Shown: positions 36,412-44,685 of the stretch, one piece after another | How the letters are laid out: every line of letters begins with the position of its first letter | How positions within the stretch are numbered: the first letter of the stretch is position 1 | Assembly: GCA_002381805.1 (NCBI GenBank) | Contig: DFXZ01000004.1 | Coordinates: 620,001-684,000, forward strand | Length of the DNA stretch: 64,000 nt | Direction of reading: 5' to 3' | From: Bdellovibrio sp. UBA4095 | GTDB taxonomy: Bacteria; Bdellovibrionota; Bdellovibrionia; Bdellovibrionales; Bdellovibrionaceae | Translations under genes and position numbers: made by a program | Notes under the pieces: model-generated | Told to the model about the DNA's origin: nothing | Databases searched by the model: none | Seen by the model: only the letters and a program-made list of their open reading frames with translations

Positions 36412-36768
36412 ATGAAGACATTTTTGATTTCCCAAAGCCTCGTCACGGTCTTGGGATGGCTTTCTCTCAGTAGTTTTTACGCATCACATCAAGCACATTC
36501 CTTTGCTTCAGGGTCATTATTGATTCTTTTGAGCTTTTTTCTAATGGGAATGGCCTGGGGTTTTATCTTTCAGAAGAAATTGATTGCCCTCTCTATCGGG
36601 ATCATTGTATTTAAGTACGCGATTTTAGGGATTATTATCTTTACGCTGGTTAAGCAGCCTTGGTTCGACACTTTGTGGTTTAGCCTTGGGGTAGCCAGTT
36701 TAATTCTTTCGGCCTTTGTATATGGTTTGAAAGAAGCCTTAAGAGAAGGAAAAGACGATGTCATTTAA
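36412..36768 (+). CDS. atpI: ATP synthase I-like membrane protein
   Basis: Hydrophobic protein of 118 residues with four predicted helices, similar in size and placement to AtpI, the c-ring assembly helper encoded ahead of atpB. The sequence is weakly conserved, so the call depends mainly on topology and its position between atpZ and atpB. Its stop overlaps the atpB start by 11 bases. Confidence 0.65.
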   Translation: MKTFLISQSLVTVLGWLSLSSFYASHQAHSFASGSLLILLSFFLMGMAWGFIFQKKLIALSIGIIVFKYAILGIIIFTLVKQPWFDTLWFSLGVASLILSAFVYGLKEALREGKDDVI

Positions 36769-37447
36769 CTGGACACAAATGATTCCAGGAGTAGGTCACG
36801 AATACGCACACGTTGCAACATTAGGTGCTGCAACTGTTGGTGTTTTCGCAATTGGTGCTGTTGCGCGCATGGCCCTGGGTAAAGGCGAAACAGCTGTTCT
36901 TCCTGCCAGCAAGTTCTCTCTTCGAGGGATCATGGAACTACTGACTGAAATGATGTCAGGGCTTGCAGACATGGTTATTGGAGAACATGGGAAGAAATAT
37001 ATCCCCTTCTTTACTTCGGTGTTCTTCTTCATTTTGCTTAATAACTTAATCGGAATGATTCCAGGTATGACCCCGGCGACTGAGAATATCAACACAACCT
37101 TTGGTTTCGGTGTCTTGATGTTCTTATTTTATAACTTCCAAGGTGTAAAAGAGAATGGTGTTTTAGCTTACTTAAAGCACTTCATGGGTCCGGTAATATT
37201 TTTGGCACCTTTGATGTTTGTTATTGAATTGGTTTCTCACATGGTTCGCCCCTTCTCATTAGGACTTCGTCTTGCGAACGTCATGATGGGTGACCACACG
37301 GTACTATCAGTCTTCCTTGATCTAGTACCAATCGGCGTTCCAATTCCATTCTATATAATGGGATTGTTCGTCTGTTTTGTTCAGGCTTTTGTATTTACTT
37401 TGCTTTCTATGGTCTACGTGGCATTTGCGATTGCACACGATCACTAA
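36758..37447 (+). CDS. atpB: ATP synthase subunit a
   Basis: Fo stator subunit that forms the ion half-channels against the c-ring (229 residues). The key arginine lies in helix 5, SLGLRLANVMMGDH, and NLIGMIPGMTPATENI marks helix 3. The last helix reads CFVQAFVFTLLSMVYVAFAI. It is unusually placed, with atpZ, atpI and atpE on the opposite side of oriC from the other atp genes. Confidence 0.97.
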   Translation: MSFNWTQMIPGVGHEYAHVATLGAATVGVFAIGAVARMALGKGETAVLPASKFSLRGIMELLTEMMSGLADMVIGEHGKKYIPFFTSVFFFILLNNLIGMIPGMTPATENINTTFGFGVLMFLFYNFQGVKENGVLAYLKHFMGPVIFLAPLMFVIELVSHMVRPFSLGLRLANVMMGDHTVLSVFLDLVPIGVPIPFYIMGLFVCFVQAFVFTLLSMVYVAFAIAHDH

Positions 37448-37481
37448 AGCAAAACTAACACTCATAACGAGAGGAAATAAA

Positions 37482-37799
37482 ATGAAAAAAATGTTCGTAA
37501 CTTTGGCTACTATGCTTGTTTCTGTTTCTGCTTTTGCTCAAGAAGAAGCTGGCGCTGCTGTTGACGTAGTTGCTGCTAACGCTGACCGTGGTTTGGTAGC
37601 TATCGCTGCTGCTATCGCGATTGCATTGTCTGTATTCGCAGGTGCTATGGCTCAAGGTAAAACTGCTTCTACAGCTTTGGAAGGTATCGCTCGTAACCCA
37701 GCGGCTTCTGGTAAGCTTTTGATCCCAATGATCTTGGGTCTTGCTCTTATCGAGTCACTAGTAATCTACGCGTTGATCATCGCTCTTCGTTTGGCGTAA
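37482..37799 (+). CDS. atpE: ATP synthase subunit c, with signal peptide
   Basis: Rotor-ring subunit (105 residues from ATG 37482, which has GAGAGG upstream). Residues 1-20 (MKKMFVTLATMLVSVSAFAQ) look like a cleavable signal peptide; the mature hairpin is two glycine/alanine-rich helices joined by ARNPAASGK. The ion-carrying carboxylate is Glu91, followed by Ser92 and, at +5, Tyr96; Gln58 sits in helix 1 exactly 33 residues before Glu91, as Gln32 and Glu65 do in the Na+-driven ring of Ilyobacter. Codon use is very regular, as in a highly expressed gene. A strong terminator follows. Confidence 0.97.
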   Translation: MKKMFVTLATMLVSVSAFAQEEAGAAVDVVAANADRGLVAIAAAIAIALSVFAGAMAQGKTASTALEGIARNPAASGKLLIPMILGLALIESLVIYALIIALRLA

Positions 37800-37820
37800 T
37801 CGTCTCTCGAAAAAAGATAT

Positions 37821-37856
37821 AAAAAAAGGCTGGGGAACTCCCGGCCTTTTTTATTT
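37821..37856 (+). terminator. Intrinsic terminator after atpE
   Basis: AAAAAAAGGCTGGGG and CCCGGCCTTTTTT form a GC-rich stem with a short loop, followed by TTTTTTATTTT. It ends the plus-strand transcript that carries atpB and atpE. Confidence 0.9.
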
Positions 37857-37868
37857 TGAAGATTAGAT

Positions 37869-37896
37869 AAAAGGCCTGAGATATTCCCGGGCCTTT
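37869..37896 (-). terminator. Intrinsic terminator after the phosphohexomutase gene
   Basis: AAAGGCC (37870-37876) pairs with GGCCTTT (37890-37896); read on the minus strand it is followed by TTTTATCT. It ends the long minus-strand gene run that begins near etfB, and sits back to back with the atpE terminator. Confidence 0.75.
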
Positions 37897-37905
37897 CAGT
37901 TTTAA

Positions 37906-39276
37906 TTATAGATACTTATTAACAACCTCTTCTACTCGACTGCGAATTCGACTTAATCCAGCCTCCGTTGTCGATTCATAGCGAACGACAAGTACTGGCT
38001 GCGTATTAGACGAGCGACATAGGGCCCAGCCATCTTCAAAGCTAAGACGAATACCGTCAGTCAAATCGACCTTGTAATCAGTTCCTGGCTTGTTCTGAAA
38101 AGCTTCCTTCATCTTCTCAACTATAAGAACTTTCTTTTCCTCAGTTGTATCGATTCTGATCTCTGGCGTGTTAAATGCGGGAGGCACGCCTTCTAAAAGT
38201 TGAGGAATAGTTTTTCCAGTTTTTGCAATGATCTCCACCAATCTTAGTGCCGCATATGGAGCATCATCATATCCATAGTTGCGATCAGCGAAAAACACAT
38301 GGCCTGACATTTCGCCCCCAAATGGAGCTTTCTCGACCTTAATTTTCTCTTTCACCAACGAATGTCCGGTCTTCCACATGATCGGCTGTCCACCATGCTT
38401 CGCAATATCCTGATAGAGACGATCGGAACATTTTACGTCACCAATAATCTTAGCGCCTTTTTGCGTTTGTAAGATATCTCGAGAGATGATGACCATAAGT
38501 TCATCGCCGTATACCATAGCGCCTGTGTGATCGACGACACCGATTCTATCGGCGTCTCCGTCAAAGCCAATTCCACAAACCGCACCTTCCTTTAGCACCT
38601 GAGCTTTCAGATCTTGCAGGTTATGCTCGACCGTAGGATCTGGGTGGTGATTGGGAAAAGAACCATCTGGGTTTTCAAACATGATGGTGGGATGCAAACC
38701 TACCGCTTCAAATAGCCCACGAACAATTGATCCGCCGGCCCCGTTTCCACAATCAAGAACTACTTTTGTATCTTTGATTGTTCCAAATTCTTTTTTGTAA
38801 CGCTCGTAGTACATCGGCTTAATGTCGAAACTTTCTTCTGAGCCTGTACCATCGATGAATTCGTTCTTCTCGATGATCTCGCGCAGCTTCTGGATTTCGG
38901 CTCCGAAGATAGTTGATTTACCCACAGAGATTTTGAAGCCATTGTATTCGGGGGGATTGTGCGAGCCAGTAACCTGAACTGCACCATCAACTTCTGCAAC
39001 CTCAAACGTCGAGAAATAGCATACAGGGGTAGTGACAAGACCAAGATGGATGACTTTTGCCCCAGATTCGATAAGACCCTTGGACAGATTTTTGACTATA
39101 GCAGGACAGCTATGGCGAGCGTCATGGCCAATGGTCACTGTGGGATTAGAAATGTTTTTGTTTTGCTTCATGTATACGACATAAGCGCGGCCTAAAAGGT
39201 AAGCGAAATGATCGTCGAACTGTTGATTGTAAACGCCACGAATATCGTATTCTCTAAAAATTACCGGAACATACAT
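37906..39276 (-). CDS. Phosphomannomutase/phosphoglucomutase (AlgC/ManB family)
   Basis: Alpha-D-phosphohexomutase of about 456 residues. The phosphoserine loop is VTGSHNPPEYNGFK, the metal loop FDGDADRIGVVD, the sugar loop FGGEMSGH, and the C-terminal phosphate-binding site RSSNTQPVLVVRYE; the N-terminus FREYDIRG is typical of AlgC-type enzymes. It converts mannose- or glucose-6-phosphate to the 1-phosphate for envelope sugars. The ATG at 39276 is chosen; a TTG three codons upstream is possible. Downstream neighbour of pdxA on the minus strand. Confidence 0.92.
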   Translation of the reverse strand: MYVPVIFREYDIRGVYNQQFDDHFAYLLGRAYVVYMKQNKNISNPTVTIGHDARHSCPAIVKNLSKGLIESGAKVIHLGLVTTPVCYFSTFEVAEVDGAVQVTGSHNPPEYNGFKISVGKSTIFGAEIQKLREIIEKNEFIDGTGSEESFDIKPMYYERYKKEFGTIKDTKVVLDCGNGAGGSIVRGLFEAVGLHPTIMFENPDGSFPNHHPDPTVEHNLQDLKAQVLKEGAVCGIGFDGDADRIGVVDHTGAMVYGDELMVIISRDILQTQKGAKIIGDVKCSDRLYQDIAKHGGQPIMWKTGHSLVKEKIKVEKAPFGGEMSGHVFFADRNYGYDDAPYAALRLVEIIAKTGKTIPQLLEGVPPAFNTPEIRIDTTEEKKVLIVEKMKEAFQNKPGTDYKVDLTDGIRLSFEDGWALCRSSNTQPVLVVRYESTTEAGLSRIRSRVEEVVNKYL

Positions 39277-39315
39277 AATTACCAACCTCGTTTATTTTAG
39301 GAATAGTATCGAACA

Positions 39316-40290
39316 TTACTTCTGTCGAGCTAATTTTACCGCCCAACGAATGGCATCTGACATAGAATTGGGATTAGCACGATTTTTGCCAAATATGTCT
39401 TTGGCGGTACCATGATCGACACTGGTTCTAACAAAGGGAATCCCAAGAGAAATGTGAACTCCACTATCTTGTCCATGAATCATCTTAAAAGGAATCAGGC
39501 CCTGATCGTGATAAAGGGCTAAATACAGTGAATATCGACGCCATGCCTGCGGCAGAAATGCAGCATCTGGTACAAGAGGACCGTCTACTGGAATTCCATT
39601 CTTTTTTGCAAAAGACAAAATCTTGGGAAACAAGAGGCCCTCTTCACTCCCAATTAAACCCTGCTCTCCAGCGTGAGGATTAAGCCCTAGTATAGCTATT
39701 GGCTTCTTTCCCTGAGCCGCAGGAAGAGACCGTCTAAGCCGTTCAGCATTAAGGAGAGATTTGGCAAGAACATCGAATGTTAACTTTTTTGCAACTTGGG
39801 CTACACCTATGTGCCCAGTTGCTAGCACAACATTAAATTTTGGACCTGCAAAACCCATGTTTACCTGCTGGGCCTTAGACACTCGCTTTAGAATATCGGT
39901 GTGACCGATATCTTTAAAGCCGGCCTGAAGGATTGCAGTCTTTGATAGAGGCCCCGTAGCGAGTCCTTGCAATCTACCTGAGAAACAGGCTTTTGCACTT
40001 TTCTCTACCCAGGCTGCTGGTGGCAGGTCCGATGAAATATCAATGAGATAAGGACCCTGAATTTTAAGCGCATCCTCAAGTGTATCAACCGTTATGCGGT
40101 CCCATCTTTTATCAATCAGTTTAAGATACTGTTGTGCTGCTTTGTCGTGTCGCCACAAGAAATATTGCGCTTTAGAGTGAGGACCCATCCTATACAGGGC
40201 CTTTGCTGCGACCTCAAAGCCGATGCCATCAGTATCACCGGTAGTGATAGCGATACGAACGTTATTCGTTGATACGTATGAACGATTCAT
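39316..40290 (-). CDS. pdxA: 4-hydroxythreonine-4-phosphate dehydrogenase PdxA
   Basis: NAD-dependent, metal-binding enzyme of the DXP-dependent vitamin B6 pathway (324 residues from ATG 40290). Landmarks are IAITTGDTDGIGFEV at the N-terminus (where others have GDPAGIG), GHTDIL, GLNPHAGEQGLIGSEE and YHDQGLIPFKM with the metal histidine, and DHGTAKDIFGK. The usual GDPAGIGPE motif is changed to GDTDGIGFE. The gene overlaps surA by 29 bases; surA-pdxA adjacency is also seen in E. coli. Confidence 0.92.
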   Translation of the reverse strand: MNRSYVSTNNVRIAITTGDTDGIGFEVAAKALYRMGPHSKAQYFLWRHDKAAQQYLKLIDKRWDRITVDTLEDALKIQGPYLIDISSDLPPAAWVEKSAKACFSGRLQGLATGPLSKTAILQAGFKDIGHTDILKRVSKAQQVNMGFAGPKFNVVLATGHIGVAQVAKKLTFDVLAKSLLNAERLRRSLPAAQGKKPIAILGLNPHAGEQGLIGSEEGLLFPKILSFAKKNGIPVDGPLVPDAAFLPQAWRRYSLYLALYHDQGLIPFKMIHGQDSGVHISLGIPFVRTSVDHGTAKDIFGKNRANPNSMSDAIRWAVKLARQK

Positions 40291-41206
40291 CGCGCTTGGA
40301 CTGTAGCCATTGTTTGAGTTGTCGTTTAAAACTAGCTTCAAGCAATCGAGCCTTAATGGCATCTTTGGAGCGTGCAAACTTTGGATCCGTCGTGATCTTC
40401 TTGTTTGTAAGCTTCACAATATGGTAGCCCATGCGGGATTTCACGACTGGCGTGGTTTCGCCCACTTTGACACTAGATATTGATGCTTCAATCTCTGGTA
40501 AAAACTCTCCAGACTTAAAAGTTCCAAGGCTGCCCCCGGATGAAAAGTTGGGATCCTCGCTGTATTGTTGAGCCAGTGCCTCAAAATTCTGACCAGAACG
40601 AAGCTTAGAAAGAGTAGACTCAGCTCTTTTTAAAGCGGCTTCCGCTCCACCTTTTTTAGGGTCAAAGAAAATGTGAGAAACGCTGAACTCGTCGATCGAA
40701 GAACTGCTGTTCGGATTGGCTTTGATATATTCGTTAAGGGCGTCCTCGTCGGAAACGCGAAGCTTCGAAATGATTTCAGTATCCATCAAGGATTTTTTCT
40801 CAATGTTATTCTTAAGAAACTCACGATATTCCGGCAGCGATATTCCTTGGGATTTGATGATGCGAGCCAATTCAGCTTGATCAACGTTATTTCGTTTGGC
40901 CATTTCACGGAGCTCTTGATCTACCCGATCTGAAGTCACTGCAAGATTCAGACGCTTGATTTCAGATTCCAAAATCTTTTCATTTATTAAATAGTTCAGC
41001 TGAGCTTTACGGTTTTTCTTAAGGTCGCTTAAACTTGTATCGAACAGCAAGGCATCGTCGATCATACCTGGTTTACCACTGCGTTCCTCTAGCTTTTTAA
41101 AATCTGACTCCAACACAACTTCGGAGTTCACGATTGCCACAGTTTTTTCCACAACGACAGCATGTGCAGAACCAAGAATAAAAAGCGAAGCCAGAATATT
41201 AATCAT
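40262..41206 (-). CDS. SurA-like periplasmic peptidyl-prolyl isomerase
   Basis: Chaperone of 314 residues with a signal peptide (MINILASLFILGSAHA), a SurA N-terminal region (VAIVNSEVVLESDFKKLEER) and one parvulin domain (VSHIFFDPKKG to GYHIVKLTNKK, about 175-275). Such proteins escort outer-membrane proteins through the periplasm. E. coli SurA has two parvulin domains; this has one. The start overlaps the previous parvulin gene by eight bases, and pdxA follows as in E. coli, so it is probably the SurA equivalent. Confidence 0.85.
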   Translation of the reverse strand: MINILASLFILGSAHAVVVEKTVAIVNSEVVLESDFKKLEERSGKPGMIDDALLFDTSLSDLKKNRKAQLNYLINEKILESEIKRLNLAVTSDRVDQELREMAKRNNVDQAELARIIKSQGISLPEYREFLKNNIEKKSLMDTEIISKLRVSDEDALNEYIKANPNSSSSIDEFSVSHIFFDPKKGGAEAALKRAESTLSKLRSGQNFEALAQQYSEDPNFSSGGSLGTFKSGEFLPEIEASISSVKVGETTPVVKSRMGYHIVKLTNKKITTDPKFARSKDAIKARLLEASFKRQLKQWLQSKRDESFIRINE

Positions 41207-42167
41207 TAATCCCTCTTGTATCGACAGTAATCGAATTCATCAGTTCATAGTCTTTAAGGACTTTACTACTTCTTAGCTGAGCATCAAGCCAGGCAATATA
41301 TTCTGCCTGCTCGCGTTGAGCTCGAAGTGATCTTATGATCTGAGGTTTCGCTTCTTCAAGTGGTATATGTGAAGGCGGAGACTTTTTTTCAACTTTGATG
41401 ACGTGGACGCCGAAAGGACTTTTGATTGTTTGCACAGAAGATCCTGCAGAAAAAAGAGGATCAAAGTAGTCCACAGACCCTTTTTCGATCCATCCCACAG
41501 CTCCGCCGTCTTTTGCTTCAGGCGTAATCGAGTACTTTTTCGCTAATTCAGCCATCGATTGACGCCGCAGGTCTGTTTTGATCGTATCCGCTTTGGCTTC
41601 TTCATCCACTACGACCTGACGAATATAGATCCGCTCTTTTCTTTTAAAGCGATCCTTATTTTCGTCATAGTATCTGCGAATTTCAGTATCCGTAGGCTCT
41701 TTAATTTTTTCGTTAATCTTTTTGAAGACTTCTTTTTCTATTAGAACGTAGCGAAGTTGGTCCCGCCATTCAGAAAAAGACATGTTTTCTTGTGCTAGTG
41801 AACGCCGGAACGAAAGATCGTCAGGGTAATTCTTTCGAAGCTTTTCAACCTCTAGGTCCAGCTCGTCTTCAGTGACAATAATTTTTTGAGCCCGTGCCCA
41901 GTCTTGAGTGAGACTTCGAACAAGGAAGTCTCGCAAGATGTCTTCTTTGACTCTCATGATATTGTTGGGATCCTTAGCAGCAAGGGCATCAAAATTTTTC
42001 AGTCGTCGCGCCAGTTGATTTGCAAAGTCTTTCGTTGTCAGAACATGATCATTAACTTTCTGCACAGGCTTCACAGACAGCTTTTTGTGATTGGATGGGC
42101 AACCCGCCAAAGCGAAGGTCAGAAAAATAAAAAGCCCCGTCATAGCGGGGCTCTTAAGTAATCTCAT
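41199..42167 (-). CDS. Parvulin-type peptidyl-prolyl isomerase lipoprotein
   Basis: Predicted lipoprotein of 322 residues: hydrophobic stretch GLFIFLTFALAGC with the lipobox cysteine at about residue 23, then a SurA-N-like helical region and a parvulin domain (YIRQVVVDEEAKAD to GVHVIKVEKKS, about 170-270). Likely a periplasmic folding factor tethered to a membrane. The codons for residues 5-17 also form an intrinsic terminator (see the entry at 42123-42152). The ATG at 42167 has AGGA upstream; the ATG at 42143 lies in the hairpin loop and has no ribosome binding site. Confidence 0.88.
   Translation of the reverse strand: MRLLKSPAMTGLFIFLTFALAGCPSNHKKLSVKPVQKVNDHVLTTKDFANQLARRLKNFDALAAKDPNNIMRVKEDILRDFLVRSLTQDWARAQKIIVTEDELDLEVEKLRKNYPDDLSFRRSLAQENMSFSEWRDQLRYVLIEKEVFKKINEKIKEPTDTEIRRYYDENKDRFKRKERIYIRQVVVDEEAKADTIKTDLRRQSMAELAKKYSITPEAKDGGAVGWIEKGSVDYFDPLFSAGSSVQTIKSPFGVHVIKVEKKSPPSHIPLEEAKPQIIRSLRAQREQAEYIAWLDAQLRSSKVLKDYELMNSITVDTRGIND
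42123..42152 (-). terminator. Intrinsic terminator inside the start of a coding region
   Basis: On the minus strand AGCCCCG pairs with CGGGGCT (42133-42139 with 42146-42152) around a six-base loop CTATGA, then TTTTATTTTT follows. This is a full-strength intrinsic terminator in form, but it lies 15-45 bases inside the parvulin lipoprotein gene and about 30 bases after the stop of the preceding parvulin gene. It would reduce transcription of the downstream genes unless translation or another factor keeps the hairpin open. Confidence 0.75.
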
Positions 42168-42179
42168 AGGAAAAGTTCC

Positions 42180-42983
42180 TTATTTGAGCGCGCTTTTGTT
42201 CTCTTTGATTGAATACGATTTTTTTAGTTTTTCAAAGTAGTTATTAAAAATAGCGCGTCTTTTCTCGTCAAAAACGGCGGCACGTATCTGTCGTTTATTA
42301 GCATTGTTATAGCTTCTTCTGCCAGTCAACTTAACAATGTGGAAGCCAAACTGAGAATCGATAAGGCCTTTGATCTCCCCAACTTTCATGGTCGAAATAG
42401 CCTCATAGTAGTTCGGAACTAATGTTACTCGCGATTGCCAGCCGATATCACCACCAGCTTGCTTTGAAAGAGCATCGTCTGAATAAAGCTTCACAAGCTC
42501 TTCAAATGGCCGCTTGCTCTTTTTCACTTCGTTCAGGATTTCTGTGGCTCTTTTTCGTGCTTCTGCGACTTGTTGTGGAGTTGCATCAGCTTTGTATTCG
42601 ATCAGAATATGGCTGGTACGCAATTCAGGATTATTTGCGTACCAAGACTTCATTTCATTATCAGACACAGTTATTTTTTGAACTCTTTGACCCAGTTCCT
42701 TTTCGAGTAAAGCTTTGTAGAGCTCCTGCTTGAAACGGTCCTGAACAATGGGGTCTTTTTCAAGCCCTCGTTTTTCAGCCTCTTGAACCCCGACTTCATA
42801 ACGGATGAGATCTTCTAAGAACTGCTCTTTAGTAGGAGGGTTGATTGTCTGGGAGCGGATTTCATTGTATTTCTTCGTGAATTCCTGAACCGTGATATTC
42901 TTTTTGCCCACCTGTGCAACGACTTCTTGTTGGGCATACACATTCGATGAAATGAGCAACAAGATGGATATAACAAGTTTCAT
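42180..42983 (-). CDS. Secreted PpiC/PrsA-like peptidyl-prolyl isomerase
   Basis: Periplasmic parvulin of 267 residues with a signal peptide (MKLVISILLLISSNVYAQ), a SurA-N-like helical part and a parvulin domain (TSHILIEYKADATPQQV to GFHIVKLTGRRS, about 122-225). First of three consecutive parvulin genes on the minus strand, 12 bases before the next. It lies 52 bases after the acyltransferase-like gene. Confidence 0.9.
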   Translation of the reverse strand: MKLVISILLLISSNVYAQQEVVAQVGKKNITVQEFTKKYNEIRSQTINPPTKEQFLEDLIRYEVGVQEAEKRGLEKDPIVQDRFKQELYKALLEKELGQRVQKITVSDNEMKSWYANNPELRTSHILIEYKADATPQQVAEARKRATEILNEVKKSKRPFEELVKLYSDDALSKQAGGDIGWQSRVTLVPNYYEAISTMKVGEIKGLIDSQFGFHIVKLTGRRSYNNANKRQIRAAVFDEKRRAIFNNYFEKLKKSYSIKENKSALK

Positions 42984-43035
42984 ACTTTAAAAGTCCCTTT
43001 AAAAAGTTGAAGACATTCTCGATAAAAAGTTAGCA

Positions 43036-43689
43036 TTAGGCGTTATTATCCGCAATGAATTTAACCGCTTGGAGTCTTGCTTGCTGTAAAAGAGACTCTA
43101 GCTCTAGAGCAAGGTCGGGGTTTCGCGGATCCATCTCTCTGTCGAGAGGCTTCATAGGTCCGGACCAATAAATGATAACCTTTGCAAAAGGTTTCGGAAG
43201 ATAAGTCTTGTTCCAGGATTTTGGAAAGTGAATGGCGCGATTCGTGGCGACCCCGGCTGCATAGACGGAGCCGCGAATCATCCTCGAGAGCTCAAATACA
43301 CCTGGCTTTACTTTATAAATAGGACCTTTGGGGCCATCGACAGCAAAGCTGCAGTTCCCCCCGTCCTTTACCAATCTTAGAAGACCTTTTAAAGCTTGAA
43401 CTCCGCCGCGCGTAGAAGAACCTCGACTGGTCTTGGCGCCCAACCACTGAAGGACTTTGGCCATTAGTTCGCCATCTTTCGATTGAGACGCTATCGTGGC
43501 AATTCGATATCTTTTGACGACCGAAAGCAGCGCGAGCTCGTCGCCGTGCCAGTGAGCCAATACAACGCCTTCGTTGTGCTCTAAAGATTTTTTAAGTGAG
43601 TCAGGTTCGATAACCCGAACCCTCCACGTCCAAGAGAGGGTTCGGTAAAAAATGAAAACTATAATAGGCAGAATATGGCGTCGGAACAC
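43036..43689 (-). CDS. DUF374 lysophospholipid acyltransferase-like protein
   Basis: Protein of 217 residues with an N-terminal hydrophobic segment (ILPIIVFIFYRTLSW). The acyltransferase core is AHWHGDELALL (in place of HxxxxD-type HWHGD) followed by RGSSTRGGVQALKG and FAVDGPKGPIYKVKPG, all typical of DUF374. The family is thought to act on lipid A or phospholipid precursors, but no substrate is established. The start is GTG, directly after etfA (two-base gap), with no clear ribosome binding site, suggesting translational coupling. Confidence 0.8.
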   Translation of the reverse strand: MFRRHILPIIVFIFYRTLSWTWRVRVIEPDSLKKSLEHNEGVVLAHWHGDELALLSVVKRYRIATIASQSKDGELMAKVLQWLGAKTSRGSSTRGGVQALKGLLRLVKDGGNCSFAVDGPKGPIYKVKPGVFELSRMIRGSVYAAGVATNRAIHFPKSWNKTYLPKPFAKVIIYWSGPMKPLDREMDPRNPDLALELESLLQQARLQAVKFIADNNA

Positions 43690-43691
43690 TT

Positions 43692-44660
43692 TTAGTGCTG
43701 AAGAGATTTCTTAAACTCTTCGGTCAGTTTAGGAATAATTTCAAAGGCATCTCCAACGATTCCATAAGTTGCCTTCTGAAAGATAGGCGCATTTGGATCA
43801 TTATTGATAGCAACAATTACTTTTGAACCACTCATGCCCGCCAAATGTTGGATGGCTCCGGAAATACCAACTGCAATGTACAGAGAAGGAGCGACAGTTT
43901 TTCCTGTTTGACCAACTTGCATGCCATGACCGACCCAACCAGCATCAACGACAGCACGCGAAGCCCCTACCGTGGCACCAAGGACGTCAGCAAGCTCATG
44001 CAACATTGTAAAGCCGTTAGCTTCTTTCAGACCTCTGCCGCCACTTACGATGACGTTTGCTTCTGTAAGATCAAGTTTTTCGCTGGCACCTTTCACAACT
44101 TCTTTAATCAGTGTTTTAAGGTCCGGCTTTTGTACAGTGTGCTCAACGGTTTGAGCTGTCTTAGACGTGTCAGCCGCTCCAACGGGAAGCTGATTTGCTC
44201 GCATCAAGACAATTTTAACGGAGCTGTTCTGGAAATTTGCAGTCGCAAAGCATTTTCCGGAATACATAGGCTTAACAGCAGTCACAGTATCGCCAGAAAT
44301 GTTAAGCTCGGTGCAGTCACTTGCAATGCCGACATTTAGGCGTGCTGCTACTCGCGGAAAAAGATCACGTGCTGTTGAGGAAGCTGAAGATAGCAAAATT
44401 GAAGGCTGAACTTTCTCAACCACAGCACAGATATTTGCAGTAAAAGCCTCCGGGTTGTAAGAATCAAGCGAAGCATCTTTCACTAAGTGAACCTCACTGG
44501 CGCCATGATGAGCGGCGGAAGTGACGGCTTCGGCAGCCTGTGAACCAAAAACAAGAGCGGCAACAGATCCACCCGATTTCGCGGCAGCCTGAAGAAGCTC
44601 AATCGAGCTTCTTTTAAGATTTCCATTGGTGTGTTCGATATAAACTAGAGTTTTGCTCAT
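43692..44660 (-). CDS. etfA: Electron transfer flavoprotein subunit alpha
   Basis: FAD-carrying subunit of ETF, which passes electrons from acyl-CoA dehydrogenases towards quinone (322 residues). The C-terminal FAD-binding region is clear: SGGRGLKEANGF, GATVGASRAVVDAGWVGHGMQVGQTGKTV and YIAVGISGAIQHLAGMSGS. It follows etfB by 25 bases. Confidence 0.96.
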   Translation of the reverse strand: MSKTLVYIEHTNGNLKRSSIELLQAAAKSGGSVAALVFGSQAAEAVTSAAHHGASEVHLVKDASLDSYNPEAFTANICAVVEKVQPSILLSSASSTARDLFPRVAARLNVGIASDCTELNISGDTVTAVKPMYSGKCFATANFQNSSVKIVLMRANQLPVGAADTSKTAQTVEHTVQKPDLKTLIKEVVKGASEKLDLTEANVIVSGGRGLKEANGFTMLHELADVLGATVGASRAVVDAGWVGHGMQVGQTGKTVAPSLYIAVGISGAIQHLAGMSGSKVIVAINNDPNAPIFQKATYGIVGDAFEIIPKLTEEFKKSLQH

Positions 44661-44685
44661 GGTATATTCCTATCTTAGGCAGGCC

